This document shows positions 13,648-14,749 of a stretch of 14,749 bases of DNA, piece by piece. How positions within the stretch are numbered: the first letter of the stretch is position 1; every line of letters begins with the position of its first letter. Both the position numbers and the translations under genes were made by a program. Below the pieces are notes generated by a model, which had not been told where the DNA came from, searched no databases, and worked only from the letters and a program-made list of their open reading frames with translations. Source of the stretch: Clostridiales bacterium UBA1763 (lineage in GTDB: Bacteria > Bacillota > Clostridia > Oscillospirales > Oscillospiraceae); contig DCHB01000028.1 in NCBI GenBank assembly GCA_002314685.1, positions 1 to 14,749 of the forward strand. The letters are read 5' to 3'.

Positions 13648-14652
13648 TCAGTGCTTAATTCCCATTGCGCGCTCGAACTTCGGCAGAACGCCGATGCCGT
13701 CGGTACGGTGCGGGGGAAGCTGATAAATGTCGTGACCGGGAAAGTCGTTGCCCTCGATAAGCAGGGGGCCGTTATCCGTGACGCAAACGTCCCAGCCGAC
13801 GATGCCGACCTGCGGAACGACCTGTCCCGCCTTCTTAACGATGTCAAGCACCTCATCCCACAGCGGCACCTGAAAGCCCTTAATGGAGACACCTGTCAGG
13901 GGGTGCACATCGTATAGGTTGTAATGCTTATCAAGTGCGGGATAGATGATTTTGCCGCAGTCCTCCTCAATGGGGACGACCATGCCGCCGTTGTTGAAGT
14001 TATCGACGTGTCTGCCGTTGCCTATGCGCAGATAGGCGGCGACAACGCTTGTCGTACTGCCCTGCGTGAAGGAAATAACGCGGCAGGTGTTTACGGAGCA
14101 GGGGTGCAGTGCCATGAGGTCGCGGTGCTGAACAACGCACTCCTCAAGCACGCAGTGAGGTGCGTTTTTAAGGTGCTCAAACAAATCACCGTCAAATTCG
14201 GCGGCGTTTATCTTCTCGATACCTCGGCCGCACTGACCGTCAACGGGCTTTTGCATGAATACGGGATGCTTTGCGACAAACGCCTCAAGCTCCTCGCGGC
14301 TTGCGCTATCCATATCGAGCCAGTCGCGGTGCATAAACTCGGAAAAATTGCGGGCGAATTTGAGCTTGTTTTCAATTTCGGGCATATATTTCGGGTCGTT
14401 GTAGCGTTTAATGAAGCTGTTGTTTATGCCGCGGGTGAGTACGGTTTTGCGCTGTGCGCGGTTGAGATTATACATCTCAAACAGCCAGTAATCCATATAG
14501 CCCGCCTGATAGACAAGCCCGCAATAGACCATGTCGAAGAAAATAAACAGCTTGCACTTGCCGCTTTTTTCGTGAACCTCGTTGAGCTTTTGGAACATCT
14601 GCTTATAGTTCATCTCAAGGATGCGGCGGAAAAGATATTTTAATTTGCTCAT
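13648..14652 (-). CDS. Sugar-transfer-associated ATP-grasp protein
   Basis: The 334-residue protein has an ATP-grasp layout. A glycine-rich nucleotide loop lies in KPVDGQCGRGIEK (135-147), LEE at 169-171 marks the hinge, and the metal-binding end reads VGWDVCVTDNGPLLIEGND (284-302 region, acidic pair Asp288 and Glu300, with Asn302). This matches the family named sugar-transfer-associated ATP-grasp, usually found in exopolysaccharide loci, where it presumably joins a carboxylate to an amine or similar group; the reaction is not established. The ATG at 14652 follows GAGG by 7 bases. It has its own promoter and terminator, so it is transcribed separately from the MBOAT operon although in the same direction. 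No glycosyltransferase is next to it within the window. Confidence 0.88.
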   Translation of the reverse strand: MSKLKYLFRRILEMNYKQMFQKLNEVHEKSGKCKLFIFFDMVYCGLVYQAGYMDYWLFEMYNLNRAQRKTVLTRGINNSFIKRYNDPKYMPEIENKLKFARNFSEFMHRDWLDMDSASREELEAFVAKHPVFMQKPVDGQCGRGIEKINAAEFDGDLFEHLKNAPHCVLEECVVQHRDLMALHPCSVNTCRVISFTQGSTTSVVAAYLRIGNGRHVDNFNNGGMVVPIEEDCGKIIYPALDKHYNLYDVHPLTGVSIKGFQVPLWDEVLDIVKKAGQVVPQVGIVGWDVCVTDNGPLLIEGNDFPGHDIYQLPPHRTDGIGVLPKFERAMGIKH

Positions 14653-14684
14653 ATTTGAGCCTCACTTCCCTTTGTTGTGCAAAA

Positions 14685-14712
14685 ATTATATCATAGGGAG
14701 AGAAAAAATCAA
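14685..14712 (-). promoter_or_regulatory. Promoter for the ATP-grasp gene
   Basis: On the minus strand TTGATT (14712-14707) is followed after 16 bases by a perfect TATAAT (14690-14685), preceded by TGA (extended -10). Transcription would start near 14678, leaving about 26 bases to the ATG. The remaining 37 bases to the window edge show nothing recognisable. Confidence 0.7.
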
Positions 14713-14749
14713 GCTTTACAAACTCTGTACGTTAGTCAATGATGTGAGA

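Noticed and set aside
13924..14643. A 239-codon plus-strand frame opposite the ATP-grasp gene
   Set aside because: The ATP-grasp motifs, promoter and terminator are on the minus strand; the opposite frame has no ribosome binding site or known domain.

Overview
The gene content and signals point to a low-to-moderate-GC Gram-positive anaerobe of the Clostridia, probably an Oscillospiraceae/Ruminococcaceae-type gut bacterium. The reasons are the paired glgC/glgD genes (a Firmicutes arrangement), strong purine-rich ribosome binding sites before most starts, GTG and TTG starts, and the MBOAT/DHHW and sugar-transfer-associated ATP-grasp genes common in gut Clostridia. The placement is inferred from gene families; no 16S or other marker is present. 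There is no mobile element, CRISPR array, tRNA or rRNA, and no gene-free stretch longer than about 260 bases.

Left part (1-2243): prfB (release factor 2, minus strand, cut off by the window edge) and prs (PRPP synthetase, plus strand) diverge from a 260-bp spacer. A good sigma-70-type promoter faces prfB. The prs leader carries a perfect hairpin, and prs ends in a terminator-like hairpin.

Middle (2269-8476): five tightly packed plus-strand genes, pth, glgC, glgD, glgP and a psuK-like sugar kinase, behave as one operon. GlgC makes ADP-glucose for glycogen synthesis, GlgD is a catalytically degenerate partner of GlgC, and GlgP phosphorolyses glycogen to glucose-1-phosphate, the GlgC substrate. 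Glycogen synthase and branching enzyme are not in the window. The kinase overlaps glgP by 19 bases and resembles pseudouridine kinase.

Right part (8463-14749): psuK converges on a small anchored protein of unknown function (8493-9005, minus) through one symmetrical terminator that contains both stop codons. That gene diverges from a HAD phosphatase (9127-9783, plus), which converges through another long hairpin on a minus-strand operon. Read in transcription order, this operon is an MBOAT acyltransferase (AlgI/DltB type), a DHHW-family AlgJ/AlgX-like partner, and a diacylglycerol-kinase-family lipid kinase. Upstream of it, with its own promoter and terminator, lies a sugar-transfer-associated ATP-grasp gene. 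These genes suggest a locus for modifying a cell-surface polymer or lipid, but the substrate cannot be read from the sequence.

Most of the window is ordinary core metabolism. The parts most worth a second look are the MBOAT-DHHW-lipid kinase operon with the nearby ATP-grasp gene, the unknown anchored protein with an internal 18-bp tandem repeat, the frameshift-free prfB that keeps traces of the usual frameshift signal, and the psuK-like gene inside a glycogen operon.
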